Shown one piece after another: positions 52,372 to 61,604 of a stretch of 64,000 nucleotides of DNA. The DNA comes from Gemmata sp. (GTDB taxonomy: Bacteria > Planctomycetota > Planctomycetia > Gemmatales > Gemmataceae), in NCBI GenBank assembly GCA_022843445.1, contig JALHNS010000002.1, positions 1-64,000 of the forward strand, written 5' to 3'. Each line of letters begins with the position of its first letter. Within the stretch, counting starts at the first letter, position 1. Below the pieces are notes generated by a model. It did no database searches and had not been told where the DNA came from. It saw nothing but the letters and a program-made list of their open reading frames with translations. A program made the position numbers and the translations under genes.

Positions 52372-53322
52372 TCACTTTTGAGGCTTCTTCTCGCAGAGGG
52401 ATTTCATCGCGTGCCCCATCGCTTCGCCGATCAGGTAGTAGGTCTCGGCGTTCGAGTTCCAGTGGTAGCCCTGTTTGGTCGGCGACATGGCGTCGGCGCG
52501 CCAGAAGCTCTGCGTCTTCACGAACGCGACGTTCCCCTTGAACTCCTTATGCTCCGCGACGGCGGCCTGCGCCTTCATCAGCGCCAACGCCCGCGGGTGC
52601 TTCTCGTCCGGGCCGGTCATGCCGGTCTCGGCGATCACGAACGGCAGGTCCTTCGCGCCGAGGTCCTTGCGCACGTCGCGGATGAAGTGCGCCATGTTCT
52701 TCTCGTACTCGTCTACGAACGCCTGATTGACGCGGTCGTTCCACCCCTGGTGCCAGCCGAACCCGGCCAACTCGTACCCGCGGTCGCCGAACTCGGGGAA
52801 CTCCTTCTTGAGGTCTTTCAGCACGGCCTTCGTGCGGTCAATCACTTCCGTGTAGTACGGCCCGACTTCGCCGCCGGCGCTCGGCGGGCGGAAGTCCTTG
52901 CCCAAACTCTTGCCGCCCCACGCGAGTTTGACGAGCAGAACCGGTTCTTCGTAGGCGTCGCCGACAACGCAGCCGAACCCGAGTTCCGGCCCGATGCGGT
53001 CCGGTTGAACACCGAACCCGGCGGTGAGTTTCCCCTTGCGCTCGAGGTAGTGAATGAACACGTCGTCGCGCACAGCCCACTTCCCGTCTTTGCCCAACAG
53101 GTGCTTGAACTTGTCGGCGGTCGCGGGCTGCTTGGCGACGTATTCGAGGCTGCCCTTGCCCTCGTTCCGCTTCGGCTCGGCGGCAACGAACCCGTGCCCC
53201 TGCATGTTGGATTGGCCGGCGAGGACGAACACCTTCACCGGCTTGTCCGCCCCGAGCGCGGGGGCGGCAATCACGATGAACGCCGCGACGTAGAGGGCGT
53301 CGCGGAATCGAAGGTTCGGCAT
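52372..53322 (-). CDS. sialate O-acetylesterase-like SGNH carbohydrate esterase
   Basis: 316 residues from ATG 53322, signal peptide DALYVAAFIVIAAPALGA. The active-site Ser is in VFVLAGQSNMQGHGF, followed by LVKLAWGGKSLGKDF, GFGWHQGWNDRVN and the Asp/His region GYHWNSNAETYYLIGEAMGH, all typical of the family that removes acetyl groups from sialate and other sugars. An insert between ~55 and ~110 (KFKHLLGKDGKWAVRDDVFI) is common in planctomycete homologues. It probably deacetylates the same glycans that the sulfatases attack. It is followed by the DUF1552 remnant upstream on the same strand. Confidence 0.88.
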   Translation of the reverse strand: MPNLRFRDALYVAAFIVIAAPALGADKPVKVFVLAGQSNMQGHGFVAAEPKRNEGKGSLEYVAKQPATADKFKHLLGKDGKWAVRDDVFIHYLERKGKLTAGFGVQPDRIGPELGFGCVVGDAYEEPVLLVKLAWGGKSLGKDFRPPSAGGEVGPYYTEVIDRTKAVLKDLKKEFPEFGDRGYELAGFGWHQGWNDRVNQAFVDEYEKNMAHFIRDVRKDLGAKDLPFVIAETGMTGPDEKHPRALALMKAQAAVAEHKEFKGNVAFVKTQSFWRADAMSPTKQGYHWNSNAETYYLIGEAMGHAMKSLCEKKPQK

Positions 53323-53355
53323 TGAACGGTCCTCGCTGGGCGCTCGTGTGTGTGG

Positions 53356-54144
53356 TTAGGCCGTGAACTGCTTGATCGCGCCGGTTTGGTCGATCCCGAA
53401 CCGCGCCAAACCGGGGTCCGGGTCGCCGTAGTGCTTGACCGGGTTGCCGTAGGCGTTCAAGAGCGTCGTGTACCAGTTGCCGAGCGTCTTGTGGCCCGCG
53501 TCGCCGTAGTTCGGCAGCCGGATGTACTTCCCGCGGACGTTCAGCTTCGCGTTCTTGCCGGACACCACCACGAACGGGAACTCGGTGCCGTGCGAGTGGT
53601 GCGTTTCGCCGTTGTCCGGGAAGTAGCAGATCGTGGTGTTGTCGAACACGGTGCCGTCGCCCTCGGGGGCCTTCTTCAGCCGCGAGACGATCGTGTCGAT
53701 CAGGGTCATGTGCTGGCGGCGCACCGCGAACCGGATCTCTTCGGCGGTCAGTTTGCCGAACCCCTTCCCGTGGCCCACGTCGTGCAGGTTCACCTTATCG
53801 GTTTCGAGGCCGGGCAGCCCGGTGTACTCGTGGCCCAGTTCGTCCACGGTGAACGCGACCACGTTCGTGAGGCCGGAGAGCAGCGCGGACAGCAGCACCT
53901 CGAGGTGCCCGCGCTGCCGGTCCACGGTGGTCATCTCGTCGGCGAGGTACTTCGCGTCCAGTTTCGGCACGTGCGGGCGGATGGCGTCGGCCATCGCTTG
54001 CACCTTGCGGTCCCGCTCGCGGACGGCTTCGAGCGAGTCCGCGTAGCTCTGCACCTTCGCGCGCTCGCCGCCCGGCGCGGCCCCGGCCAACTGGCCCTCG
54101 CGCCGCGCGGCGAACTCCAGCGCGGCGCGCGTGAGTTGGCTTTT
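53356..54144 (-). pseudogene. DUF1552 protein, N-terminal half missing
   Basis: The visible part (~260 codons) is the C-terminal half of a DUF1552 protein: RAALEFAARREGQLAGAAPG, LEVLLSALLSGLTNVVAFTV, VFDNTTICYFPDNGETHHSH and LRNW-type ending GHKTLGNWYTTLLNAYGNPV. The intact family is ~430-450 residues with a Tat signal and a conserved N-terminal domain. Here homology begins abruptly at about 54141, and a TGA (54145-54147) lies immediately upstream in frame, so the N-terminal ~180 residues and the signal are gone. A start at TTG 54090 could still be used but would give a cytosolic fragment. The break point coincides with the edge of the sulfatase-rich region. Confidence 0.8.
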
Positions 54145-54753
54145 TCATTTGGTACGCCGCTGCCGAGCGTGAATTCATCCGTTCAGCCAGCCTGTGGTCG
54201 TGCACACGAATCTGTTCCTCGCCGGCTGGTTCAAACCGGATAGCTACTCGACCCGCGGCCTGCGAGCGGTGCGGGCCGGCGTCTTGGGGTTGGTGTGGGA
54301 CGAGGTCATCCGGAGGTGACTGAATACGGTTCCCATTAATCAACTGCCGTTTGGTATGCACTCGCACCGGCAAACGGGGTTGATCCGATCCGGTGTAAGG
54401 TAGACGCCGCGCCAGACGGACACGGCGGCCTCCTCCGGCGCGTCGAGGTCGGCATCCACGCGGTTCTACCAATAGTGATACCGAATCGGGCTGATCCGTA
54501 ATTGCAGCCGGCCTCTGCGAGGCCGGAGCTACCTTCACAAGGCGGCACCGGGGTCTGTGACTCCGGCTACAGAGCGGCAACCGATCAACCGGCCCGATCC
54601 CACTCGTCGTCCGCTCCCCGTGCCGATTTCACGCGGACGACGGGTTTTGTGCACTACGATCTCCGAGCGAAGCGGGAACTCGCTTGATCTCTCCTCGCCC
54701 CCATGTGGGACGGCACGAGCCGATACGTCGTGCGATTGCCATTGCGTCGTGAT
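54145..54753. other. gene-poor junction with an orphan C-terminal fragment and small hairpins
   Basis: 54194-54319 on the plus strand is an open frame ending in TGA that reads VVVHTNLFLAGWFKPDSYST and then LGLVWDEVIRR. It looks like the tail of a protein whose body is absent; the family is not recognised. Downstream, 54508-54515/54519-54526 form a perfect 8-bp stem (CCGGCCTC, loop TGC), and 54535-54585 has related GGCACCGGG and CTCCGGCTACAGAGCGGCA segments. No complete gene is seen. Confidence 0.5.
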
Positions 54754-57700
54754 TCATTGTTTGAATTGGCGCCACGCCTCGAGGAACCGTTCGGGGGCTT
54801 TCTGGAAGTGATCGGCGGGTAGCGGTTCGATCCCCTGTGTCTCCGGGTCGATGCGTAAACCCGTGAGGAGTTGCAGCACGGGCTGAAGTGTTTCGCGCCG
54901 GCCCCGGTAAGCGCCCAGTTCGAAACTCCGCACGATGCCGTTTTGGAACTCGGCGAAGATCGTTTTCTCATCGCGGGCGAACCAGACGCGCGGATACCCT
55001 TTCTCGAACGGCCCCCATGTGCCGAGGCGGTCGCCCGTGCGGCCGTCCCACAATTGGATGACGCCATTCCCGTCGGAAGTAACGACCGTGCGGCCGTCTT
55101 CGGCGATGGCACCGTAGCGGCAAAAGGCGCTATGGCGGAGGAACGGGCCGAGCGGCTGGCCGGACGCCGCGTCCCAGAGTCGGGCCGTGGTATCCGAACT
55201 GCACACCAGCAAGATGTTGCCATCGGTGCTCAGTTGCAAGTGATTCAAGACTCCGCGATGCGGGTTCAAGCGGTGCAACCGCACTTTGCGCTCGAGGTCC
55301 CAGATCTCGACCGCACCGCCGTAGGCAAAGTCGTTGCAGGCCAACCGACGCCCCGCGGCATCGAGGGTCGGGTAGCCCGAAGTTGGCTCGAAGTGGGGCG
55401 GGTACGTTTGTTGCAGCAGAGTGCCCCCGGTCGTCATATCGACCACTTTGACGACGCGCTGATTCGATTCGGCCAGTGCGACCCGGCGAGCATCGCGCGA
55501 CATGCTGAGGGTGTTTGTGCCCCCCAATGCGACCTCTGGGCCGAGCGGCTGAGCCGTCTTCACCGACCACGCCCGGAGCGCCATTGGGGCGCTCGCCAAG
55601 ATCGTGTGACCGTCGTCACTGAACCAAGCGTTCACAGTCGGGGTGTCGATCACGAAGGGCCAATTGGCCTGCCCGCGCGGCCCGTAGCGGAGCGGTTGAT
55701 TGTTGCCGAAGGTGCATTCCAGTCCGCCGTCGGGGCTGAACCGGAAGGCTCGACCGTTGCGCACCTCGGGGAGCCGTCGGCGATTGGCTCGCCCGCCCAG
55801 ATTCGGATCGACTTTCGCCGGCTCCGGCAGACGGTAGAGGCGCGCGGTACCGTCTCCACACGCCATCAGAAAATGTTCACCGTCGGGGAGCGCGGACAGA
55901 CTCCGCACACCTTCCGCGGCTTGGATCTTCCAATCGGTGATCGCGTACGGTGGCACCGCGTTCCAGATTTGGACCGATCCGCCGGTCGACGAGGCCGCAA
56001 CGCGCTCATTGCCGAGGAACGTGGCGAACTGTGACTCGCGCGGCGTGTCGAAATTGGCGAGGAGTTGGCCCGTGGCGAGGTCGCGGAGATGGCTCTTGCT
56101 GTGCGAACCGGTCACGCGACGGCCGTCGGGTGAAAACGCTTGCCAATTCACCCCCGAAGTCCCGTAGGGCGTCTGCCACACCGGCTTTCCCGTTTCCACC
56201 TCGGTGCAGGCGAGCGAATACGTTTTCCGCGGGTATTCGCCCGTCGAGGTCAGCAAGCGTTTGCCATCGGGAGTCAGGACCGGCCCGCGTCGAATATGTT
56301 CGAACCGCTGCAGTTCGGTGCGAATGGCGTGCGGTACCGGTTTGCCCAGCGCTTGCCCGGTGGTGAAATCCCAAACCTGAGCGAGTCCGTCTTGGTTGGC
56401 GGTCGCCAGTCGTTCGCCATTGGCACTGAAGCTGACCACATAACTGCGAGGTGCGTCAATCGGCGGCCGCGCGGCGGTGCCGTCTTCGGCCCGCCAGAAT
56501 TTCAGTCCGTTGGTACCGACCGAAGCGAACACGGTTTCCCCCGGGCGAAACGCGACGCACTCGACGCCCGCCCCCTGATTCAAGCGGTGACGGAGTTGGC
56601 CGCTGTTGGCGTCCCAGACGCACACCTGTTGATTGTCACCACCCGTGATGGCGAAGCGGCCGTCCCCGCTGATAGCAACGGTGGCAACCTTCGATCCGTG
56701 CGGGAGATCGGGTTGGACGGCCCGCCCCGCGCGGATGTCCCACAGGCCGGCTGTCCCGGTGGTGGTTCGGGTGAGAACGCGCGTGCCCTGCAGATCGGCG
56801 ACGGCATCGATGAGCGGCGCGTCGTGAATCGCCAGCCCGACCAGTCGCGGGCGCGCCTGCAAGGCCAAACCCGCGCGCAAGCGGTGGAGCCCTTCGTTCT
56901 CCGGGTCGGGGTCGCTCTGCCAGCCTTTCTCAATAGCGAGTAGGGCCTCGTCGAATTGGCGATTGTCCGCGAGACGGTTGGCTTGCAGCAGATCGAGCCG
57001 GGTGATTTGGCGGCGCGTTTTCAGCAGCGCCGCACTCTCGTTGGCGCGGGCGCTGAGGGCGGCCTTGGCCTCCTCGTCGGCTTTGCCCTCCGCCTCTCGG
57101 GCGGCCTTCGCTTCGTTGCTGGCCATGCGGGCGTAGACCGACGAGACGACCGCGCCGGCGGTCAGGGTCAGTAGCACCAGCGCCGCGGCCACCGACAGCA
57201 CCACGTTCCGCCGCACCCACTTCACCGCCCGCTCGACCGTCCCGACCGGCCGGGCACGGATCGATTCGCCCGCCAAGTGGCGCCCCAAATCGTCGGCCAG
57301 CTCCAGCGCCGTGCCGTACCGCTTCTTCGGGTCCTTCTGTAGACACTTGTGGGCGATCGTCTCGAGGTCCATCGGCGCTTGGGGGTTCAGTTGGCGCACC
57401 GGCACCGGCTCCTGCGTGACCACCTGCAGGACCGTGTCGAGGGCCGTCGCCGCCTTGAACGGCGGGCGCCCCGTCAGGCACTCGTAGAGGATCGCCCCGA
57501 GAGCGTAAATGTCCGCCGCCGGGCCGACGTCTTTGCGGCCGTCGGCCTGCTCCGGCGGCATGTAACTCGGCGTGCCCATGACGCTACCGGTGCGGGTGGC
57601 CCCGTGCTCGTCGAGCTTTTTCGCCAATCCGAAGTCGGTGATTTTCGGCGTCACGACCTTGCCGGACGGCCCCTTGACGGTGGCCAGCAACACGTTGGCC

Positions 57701-58287
57701 GGTTTCAGGTCGCGATGGATCACCTGTGAGTCGTGGGCGGCCTGCATCGCTCGCGCCAACTGGCGAACCAGTTTGGCGGCATCCGTCGGCTTGAGCGGGT
57801 TTTTCCGCAGTTTTCCATCGAGGGAGCCGCCGTCGCAGAACTCTAGGGCCATGAACGGCTTGCCCTCGTACTCCCCGATCTCGAAGACTTGCACGATCCC
57901 GGGGTGCTGCAAGCGAGCGATGGCCTGAGCTTCCGTGAGGAAGCGATCGATCTCGGTGGAACTGGAATGCGACCCGGCGAGGATCATTTTGAGCGCGCAG
58001 CGACGGTTGAGCTTGATGTCGCGAGCCAAGTAGACGACGCCCATGCCGCCGCGGCCCAGTTCGCGCTCGATGACGTAACCATCGGGTGCGCGGGCATCCG
58101 CGCCGGACTGGCGGGAGGACCCACCGGGCGCGCGGGTCGAATCGTACGCGCGTGACGGTGGCAAGGTGGCGTCGGCGTCTACCGTCGCGGGCGGCACCTG
58201 CGCGCCTTGCGCGGCGGTGGTTGCGTGACCGCGTACGTCTGCCGGGGCGGGTAGCCGCGGGGGCGTGCCTTCGGAGGAGTGCGCCAT
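54754..58287 (-). CDS. Ser/Thr protein kinase with transmembrane segment and WD40-like repeats
   Basis: 1177 residues from ATG 58287 (MAHSSEG); an upstream GTG at 58425 is in the same frame but adds only unlikely sequence. The kinase domain, residues ~71-340, is complete: GRGGMGVVYLARD, Lys100 in CALKMI, HRDLKPANVLL (Asp193), DFGLAK (218-220), GTPSYMPPEQ. A transmembrane helix is at ~362-385 (NVVLSVAAALVLLTLTAGAV), followed by an Ala/Glu-rich coiled coil. The rest (~500-1177) is a WD40-like propeller (TAGLWDIRAGRAV, VCVWDANSGQLRH, ARLWDAASGQPLG). The kinase is cytoplasmic and the repeats are extracytoplasmic if the topology is standard, which suggests signal sensing. Such genes are numerous in Gemmataceae. 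Confidence 0.93.
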   Translation of the reverse strand: MAHSSEGTPPRLPAPADVRGHATTAAQGAQVPPATVDADATLPPSRAYDSTRAPGGSSRQSGADARAPDGYVIERELGRGGMGVVYLARDIKLNRRCALKMILAGSHSSSTEIDRFLTEAQAIARLQHPGIVQVFEIGEYEGKPFMALEFCDGGSLDGKLRKNPLKPTDAAKLVRQLARAMQAAHDSQVIHRDLKPANVLLATVKGPSGKVVTPKITDFGLAKKLDEHGATRTGSVMGTPSYMPPEQADGRKDVGPAADIYALGAILYECLTGRPPFKAATALDTVLQVVTQEPVPVRQLNPQAPMDLETIAHKCLQKDPKKRYGTALELADDLGRHLAGESIRARPVGTVERAVKWVRRNVVLSVAAALVLLTLTAGAVVSSVYARMASNEAKAAREAEGKADEEAKAALSARANESAALLKTRRQITRLDLLQANRLADNRQFDEALLAIEKGWQSDPDPENEGLHRLRAGLALQARPRLVGLAIHDAPLIDAVADLQGTRVLTRTTTGTAGLWDIRAGRAVQPDLPHGSKVATVAISGDGRFAITGGDNQQVCVWDANSGQLRHRLNQGAGVECVAFRPGETVFASVGTNGLKFWRAEDGTAARPPIDAPRSYVVSFSANGERLATANQDGLAQVWDFTTGQALGKPVPHAIRTELQRFEHIRRGPVLTPDGKRLLTSTGEYPRKTYSLACTEVETGKPVWQTPYGTSGVNWQAFSPDGRRVTGSHSKSHLRDLATGQLLANFDTPRESQFATFLGNERVAASSTGGSVQIWNAVPPYAITDWKIQAAEGVRSLSALPDGEHFLMACGDGTARLYRLPEPAKVDPNLGGRANRRRLPEVRNGRAFRFSPDGGLECTFGNNQPLRYGPRGQANWPFVIDTPTVNAWFSDDGHTILASAPMALRAWSVKTAQPLGPEVALGGTNTLSMSRDARRVALAESNQRVVKVVDMTTGGTLLQQTYPPHFEPTSGYPTLDAAGRRLACNDFAYGGAVEIWDLERKVRLHRLNPHRGVLNHLQLSTDGNILLVCSSDTTARLWDAASGQPLGPFLRHSAFCRYGAIAEDGRTVVTSDGNGVIQLWDGRTGDRLGTWGPFEKGYPRVWFARDEKTIFAEFQNGIVRSFELGAYRGRRETLQPVLQLLTGLRIDPETQGIEPLPADHFQKAPERFLEAWRQFKQ

Positions 58288-58697
58288 GCTCGTGACCTTG
58301 GGGGTTCGTTGAGTGCCGCTTCGCAGCGAATCCGGATCGCCAAGCGCGCCTCGTCGCAAGGGCACCGTTCGTGGAAAGGGCGTTGGGTCAGTCCGAGGCC
58401 GTTCAACCAACCCGCACACGCGCACAACTTCTGAGCCTGTCGGTGTTTGCCACGAACGACAAACTCACAAGGACACCACAACGGGTGTTGAACAACGTGT
58501 GGGTGAGTAACCGGGGCGCGTCGGCGTTCCGTAAGGCCGGGTCGAGAGTAGATTCCCGCCGGGGGGCCGCCGCTGTCACGAAAAGTGCCACGAACCGCCG
58601 ATGCGTGGAAACCGTATTGATCGGAAACGACGCGGAGCGTCGTGCCACTATAGTGGCACGACGCTCCGCGTCGCATGCGCCACTCAGACGACCGCAG
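58288..58697. other. gene-free stretch upstream of the kinase gene
   Basis: No convincing coding frame. It contains the perfect palindrome at 58628-58673 and a truncated receiver gene begins right after it. A promoter for the kinase on the minus strand is expected here but no clear -35/-10 pair is seen. Confidence 0.5.
58628..58673. repeat. 46-bp perfect palindrome, family B
   Basis: 58628-58650 is the exact reverse complement of 58651-58673. The outer core CGACGCGGAGCGTCG matches the inverted repeat at 17643-17702, so this is a dispersed repeat unit. With no loop it can form a cruciform or act as a paired-site element. Confidence 0.9.
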
Positions 58698-58853
58698 TTA
58701 GTGAGACGAGCGCCGCGCCGCGAGGCACTCGACGCCCGCGGCCAACCCCTCGGCCGCGGGCGTCGCAATACGCACAGCAACCGGCGCGCCGAACGCCTTC
58801 TGAAAAGCGTGCCGGATGGCCGGTTCCTCGTCGATGACCAGTAACGTCGGCAT
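58698..58853 (-). pseudogene. response-regulator receiver, truncated after ~50 residues
   Basis: From ATG 58853, MPTLLVIDEEPAIRHAFQKA begins a CheY/NtrC-type receiver (the DD acidic pair is DE here), but the frame leaves the family after about residue 40 (VRIATPAAEGLAAGVECLAA) and stops at 58698. The phospho-acceptor Asp and everything after it are missing. It directly follows the histidine kinase remnant, as in a normal two-component operon. Confidence 0.75.
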
Positions 58854-58855
58854 GG

Positions 58856-59694
58856 TTAGATGTCCCGCGGCGCACCGATGGGCAAGCGCACGTAGAAGCA
58901 CGCGCCGCCGTTGGGCTGGTTGACGGCTCCGATCGTCCCGCCGTGATCCTCGACGATCCGCTTGGAAATGACCAGCCCCAACCCCAGTCCGGTGTCCTTC
59001 GTGCTGGCGAAGGGTTCGAACAACCGGGCGACCATCTCGCGAGCCACGCCCGGACCGGTGTCCGCCACTTCGATCGCGACCCACGGGCCGGAGCGCCGCG
59101 TGGTGACGGTCAGTTCGCCCCCGCCGGGCAGCGCGTCGCGGGCGTTGAGTACGAGGTTCACGAACACCTGCTGGAGTTGCCCGGCATCGGCGATAAGGGC
59201 CACCGGTTCGGCGTCAAGGTACGTCTTCACTCGCTGCTTTTCAGCGCGCCCGCGACCAGTCCGAGCACGCCGGCGAGCAGCAGTTTCAGTTCGACCGGGC
59301 GGCGCTCCGGTTTCGGCGGGCGGGCGAAATCGAGGAACGTTTGCAGCGACCGCTCCATCCGCCGCACTTCGCCCTCGATGATCGCGAGGTCTTCGGGGGT
59401 GAGCGGCGCGCCGTCGGGTTCTAACCCGTTCTGCACGAGCATTTTGATAGCGGTCAGCGGGTTGCGCAGTTCGTGCCCGACGCCGGCGGCCAGTTGCCCG
59501 ACGGCTGCGAGTTGCTCGGCGCGCACCACCTCGCGCTCGCGGTCGTGCAGTTTACGACGAGACACGCCGTACCAAGTGCGACCGGCCAGACAAATCGCCA
59601 GCGAAACCCGCTCACCCGCGCTCCTTGCCGAACCGGTTACACGGTCCGTCGATCGTGCCGTGGTACGGAGCATGATTCGACCGGGTACTCGCAC
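58856..59694 (-). pseudogene. sensor histidine kinase, frameshifted and probably N-terminally truncated
   Basis: The first part reads [20 protein letters not shown] (HisKA with the phospho-His) and continues with [11 protein letters not shown] and [18 protein letters not shown]. After about [12 protein letters not shown] the frame slips (loss of one base near 59243-59255), and the ATPase domain resumes as [20 protein letters not shown], then QVFVNLVLNARDALPGGGEL, VADTGPGVAREM and GLGLGLVISKRIVEDHGGTI. Sensor or membrane segments are not recognised upstream of ~59570. The receiver remnant starts three bases after this gene's stop. A single base restores the frame, so a sequence error is possible, but the neighbouring truncation argues for decay. 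Confidence 0.8.
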
Positions 59695-60194
59695 CCGCTT
59701 GTTTCAGTTGGCCCCAACTTCCACTCGTCTCAACCTTGCACTCAGTTTGAGTACGGTAACGCCGAACTGCGACAGCCTACAGCTGTGCGGAGCCTTTGTT
59801 GCATCCCTCGACGAGCAAACGAACGGGATCGTGCGCAAGGTGCGCACACTGCTCCCCCGAACAGAAACGAGTTCGAACTTCCGCGCGCGAACCGCGACGC
59901 GCGATATGGTACCGGAAAGCACTCAATGCGTTCCGCGCGCCAATCGCGCAGCACAGCGCCGCCGATCGGGGCCGCGAGCGGAGGCGGTCCGACGATCTTT
60001 CCGCTCCCGTCGGGAGCGATCACGTGCCGCGAGCGCCTCGGCGGCGCACTCGAGCGCTCCTACCGCACCGCGACCCGAGCGCCGGTTGCTCGGTGCGGTC
60101 ACGGTCGAATGGCCAAAGATCCCGCCTTCACCGCTGGTGGTGAACGGTACTCAACCGCGGTCGAATCGAGCCCGGCTCGCGCTTGGTTGTGGCG
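59695..60194. other. gene-free stretch
   Basis: About 500 bases between the histidine kinase remnant and the EF-hand gene. Frames on both strands exist but none shows a family motif, signal peptide or ribosome binding site. I see no RNA gene or clear repeat here. Confidence 0.5.
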
Positions 60195-61604
60195 TCACTT
60201 GCGGGGACCGTCCGCGTTCGCCTCGTCGGCGCTCAGCAAGCCGTCACCGTCCGCGTCCAGTCTCTTGAACTCGGCGGCCGGGCCGAGAAACTCGCCTGCC
60301 GACACGTCGCCGTCGCCGTTGCGGTCCATTGCTCGGAACCACGCCGGGCCGGGACGCGGCGGAGGGATCAGTTCGGCCGGCACGCGCCCCCGCGCGACCA
60401 CGACAACCGCGTGCCGCGGCAGGTCCGGCTTCGACACGAACCCGCCCTTGATCGCGCTGGCAGAACGCACACGGGCGATGGCACCGCGCAACTCCCGCAC
60501 GGACAGCACGCCGTCACGGTCGGCGTCGAGCGACTCGAACAGCCCCGCACCGAGGTCGGTGACGCCGACCACAACCACGCCAGCAGCGAGCGCCGCCTGC
60601 AAGTCGAGCCAAGCGTCGAGTTCGGCCCGCGACAGCGCGCCGTCGGCGTCGCGGTCGGCGAACGGCAGAAGGAACTTCAGCCCCAGAGCCGCGGGCTTCT
60701 CCAACTCGACGTCGGCGAGTTTCCCGTCGGAGTTACCGTCCGACTCGGTGAACGTGCGGCGGGCGAGCTTGCAGGCGGCCGCCACCTCTTCGACCGCGCG
60801 TGGCGCGGGATCGACCCGTACACCCGAACCGGCGATCCGATCGCCTGAGCGTTCCAGTGCCGGCGCCCCGTCGGCCCGCTTACCGAACCGCACCGTCCAC
60901 GTCTCGACCGGCTTCTCGCTCACCGGTCCGGCGAGCGGGACGAGCGACGACCGCACGCCGTCCGGGTCGGCCTTCGGTGCCGCAGTCGGTTCGAGTGCGA
61001 GGGCCGGTGCGGCGCCGGGGTAGCGCAGCCCCGCAACCAGTTCGGTCGCTGAAACGAGTTCGTCGGTGTTGGTGTCGAGCGGGGTGAGTACCTTCGCTGC
61101 GGCCGCGAGTTCGGCCTCCGACACCTTTCCGTCGGCGTTCGTGTCGAGTTTCGCCCACAGCGCCGCTGAGAGTTTTTGGGCCGCGGGCGACCGGGCGTGG
61201 GCGAACACCACCCCGCCGAACCCGCGCGACCGGTAGAACGTTTCCACCTCGCCGCGACTCACCTTACCGTCGCTGTCCGCGTCAAGGTCGGCCCACCGCG
61301 GCCCGCCGCCGGGCGTCGGTATCACGTGCCCCCACGCCAACTGGCGCAGCACCGCTGCAGCCGGCAGGCGCGCCGCCTCGGTCTTGTCGAGGTGCCCGCT
61401 CCCGTCGCGGTCGAAGTACGCGAACAGCGCCCGGAAGCCCGCGTCCCACACCTCCCCGACCGGCTTGCCGTCCAGTTCGACGGTGAGCCGCGCGCGGCGC
61501 ACGTCGGTGGGACCGACCAGCGCGAAGTCGGTTCCGCCCGGCGGCTGCGCGGCAGCCGGCAGTGCGGTAGCCGCGGTAAGCAGTATTGCGAAGGGGCGCG
61601 TCAC
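60195..61604 (-). CDS. secreted protein with nine EF-hand calcium-binding loops
   Basis: 469 residues from GTG 61604, which overlaps the stop of the DUF1501 gene (GTGA at 61601-61604). Signal peptide TRPFAILLTAATALPAAA. Nine EF-hand loops of the DxDxDG type are seen, for example FDRDGSGHLDKTE, LDADSDGKVSRGE, LDTNADGKVSEAE, SDGNSDGKLADVE, FADRDADGALSRAE, LDADRDGVLSVRE, MDRNGDGDVSAGE and LDADGDGLLSADE. The one at LDTNTDELVSATE lacks the Gly and may not bind. The beta-like segment VVVVARGRVPAELIPPPRPG lies between loops. The position in a DUF1553-DUF1501 operon suggests an accessory, calcium-stabilised extracellular protein. No enzymatic motif is seen. Confidence 0.9.
   Translation of the reverse strand: MTRPFAILLTAATALPAAAQPPGGTDFALVGPTDVRRARLTVELDGKPVGEVWDAGFRALFAYFDRDGSGHLDKTEAARLPAAAVLRQLAWGHVIPTPGGGPRWADLDADSDGKVSRGEVETFYRSRGFGGVVFAHARSPAAQKLSAALWAKLDTNADGKVSEAELAAAAKVLTPLDTNTDELVSATELVAGLRYPGAAPALALEPTAAPKADPDGVRSSLVPLAGPVSEKPVETWTVRFGKRADGAPALERSGDRIAGSGVRVDPAPRAVEEVAAACKLARRTFTESDGNSDGKLADVELEKPAALGLKFLLPFADRDADGALSRAELDAWLDLQAALAAGVVVVGVTDLGAGLFESLDADRDGVLSVRELRGAIARVRSASAIKGGFVSKPDLPRHAVVVVARGRVPAELIPPPRPGPAWFRAMDRNGDGDVSAGEFLGPAAEFKRLDADGDGLLSADEANADGPRK

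Noticed and set aside
59695-60194. Possible small genes in the gap before the EF-hand gene
   Set aside because: Frames on both strands lack start signals, family motifs and sensible composition.
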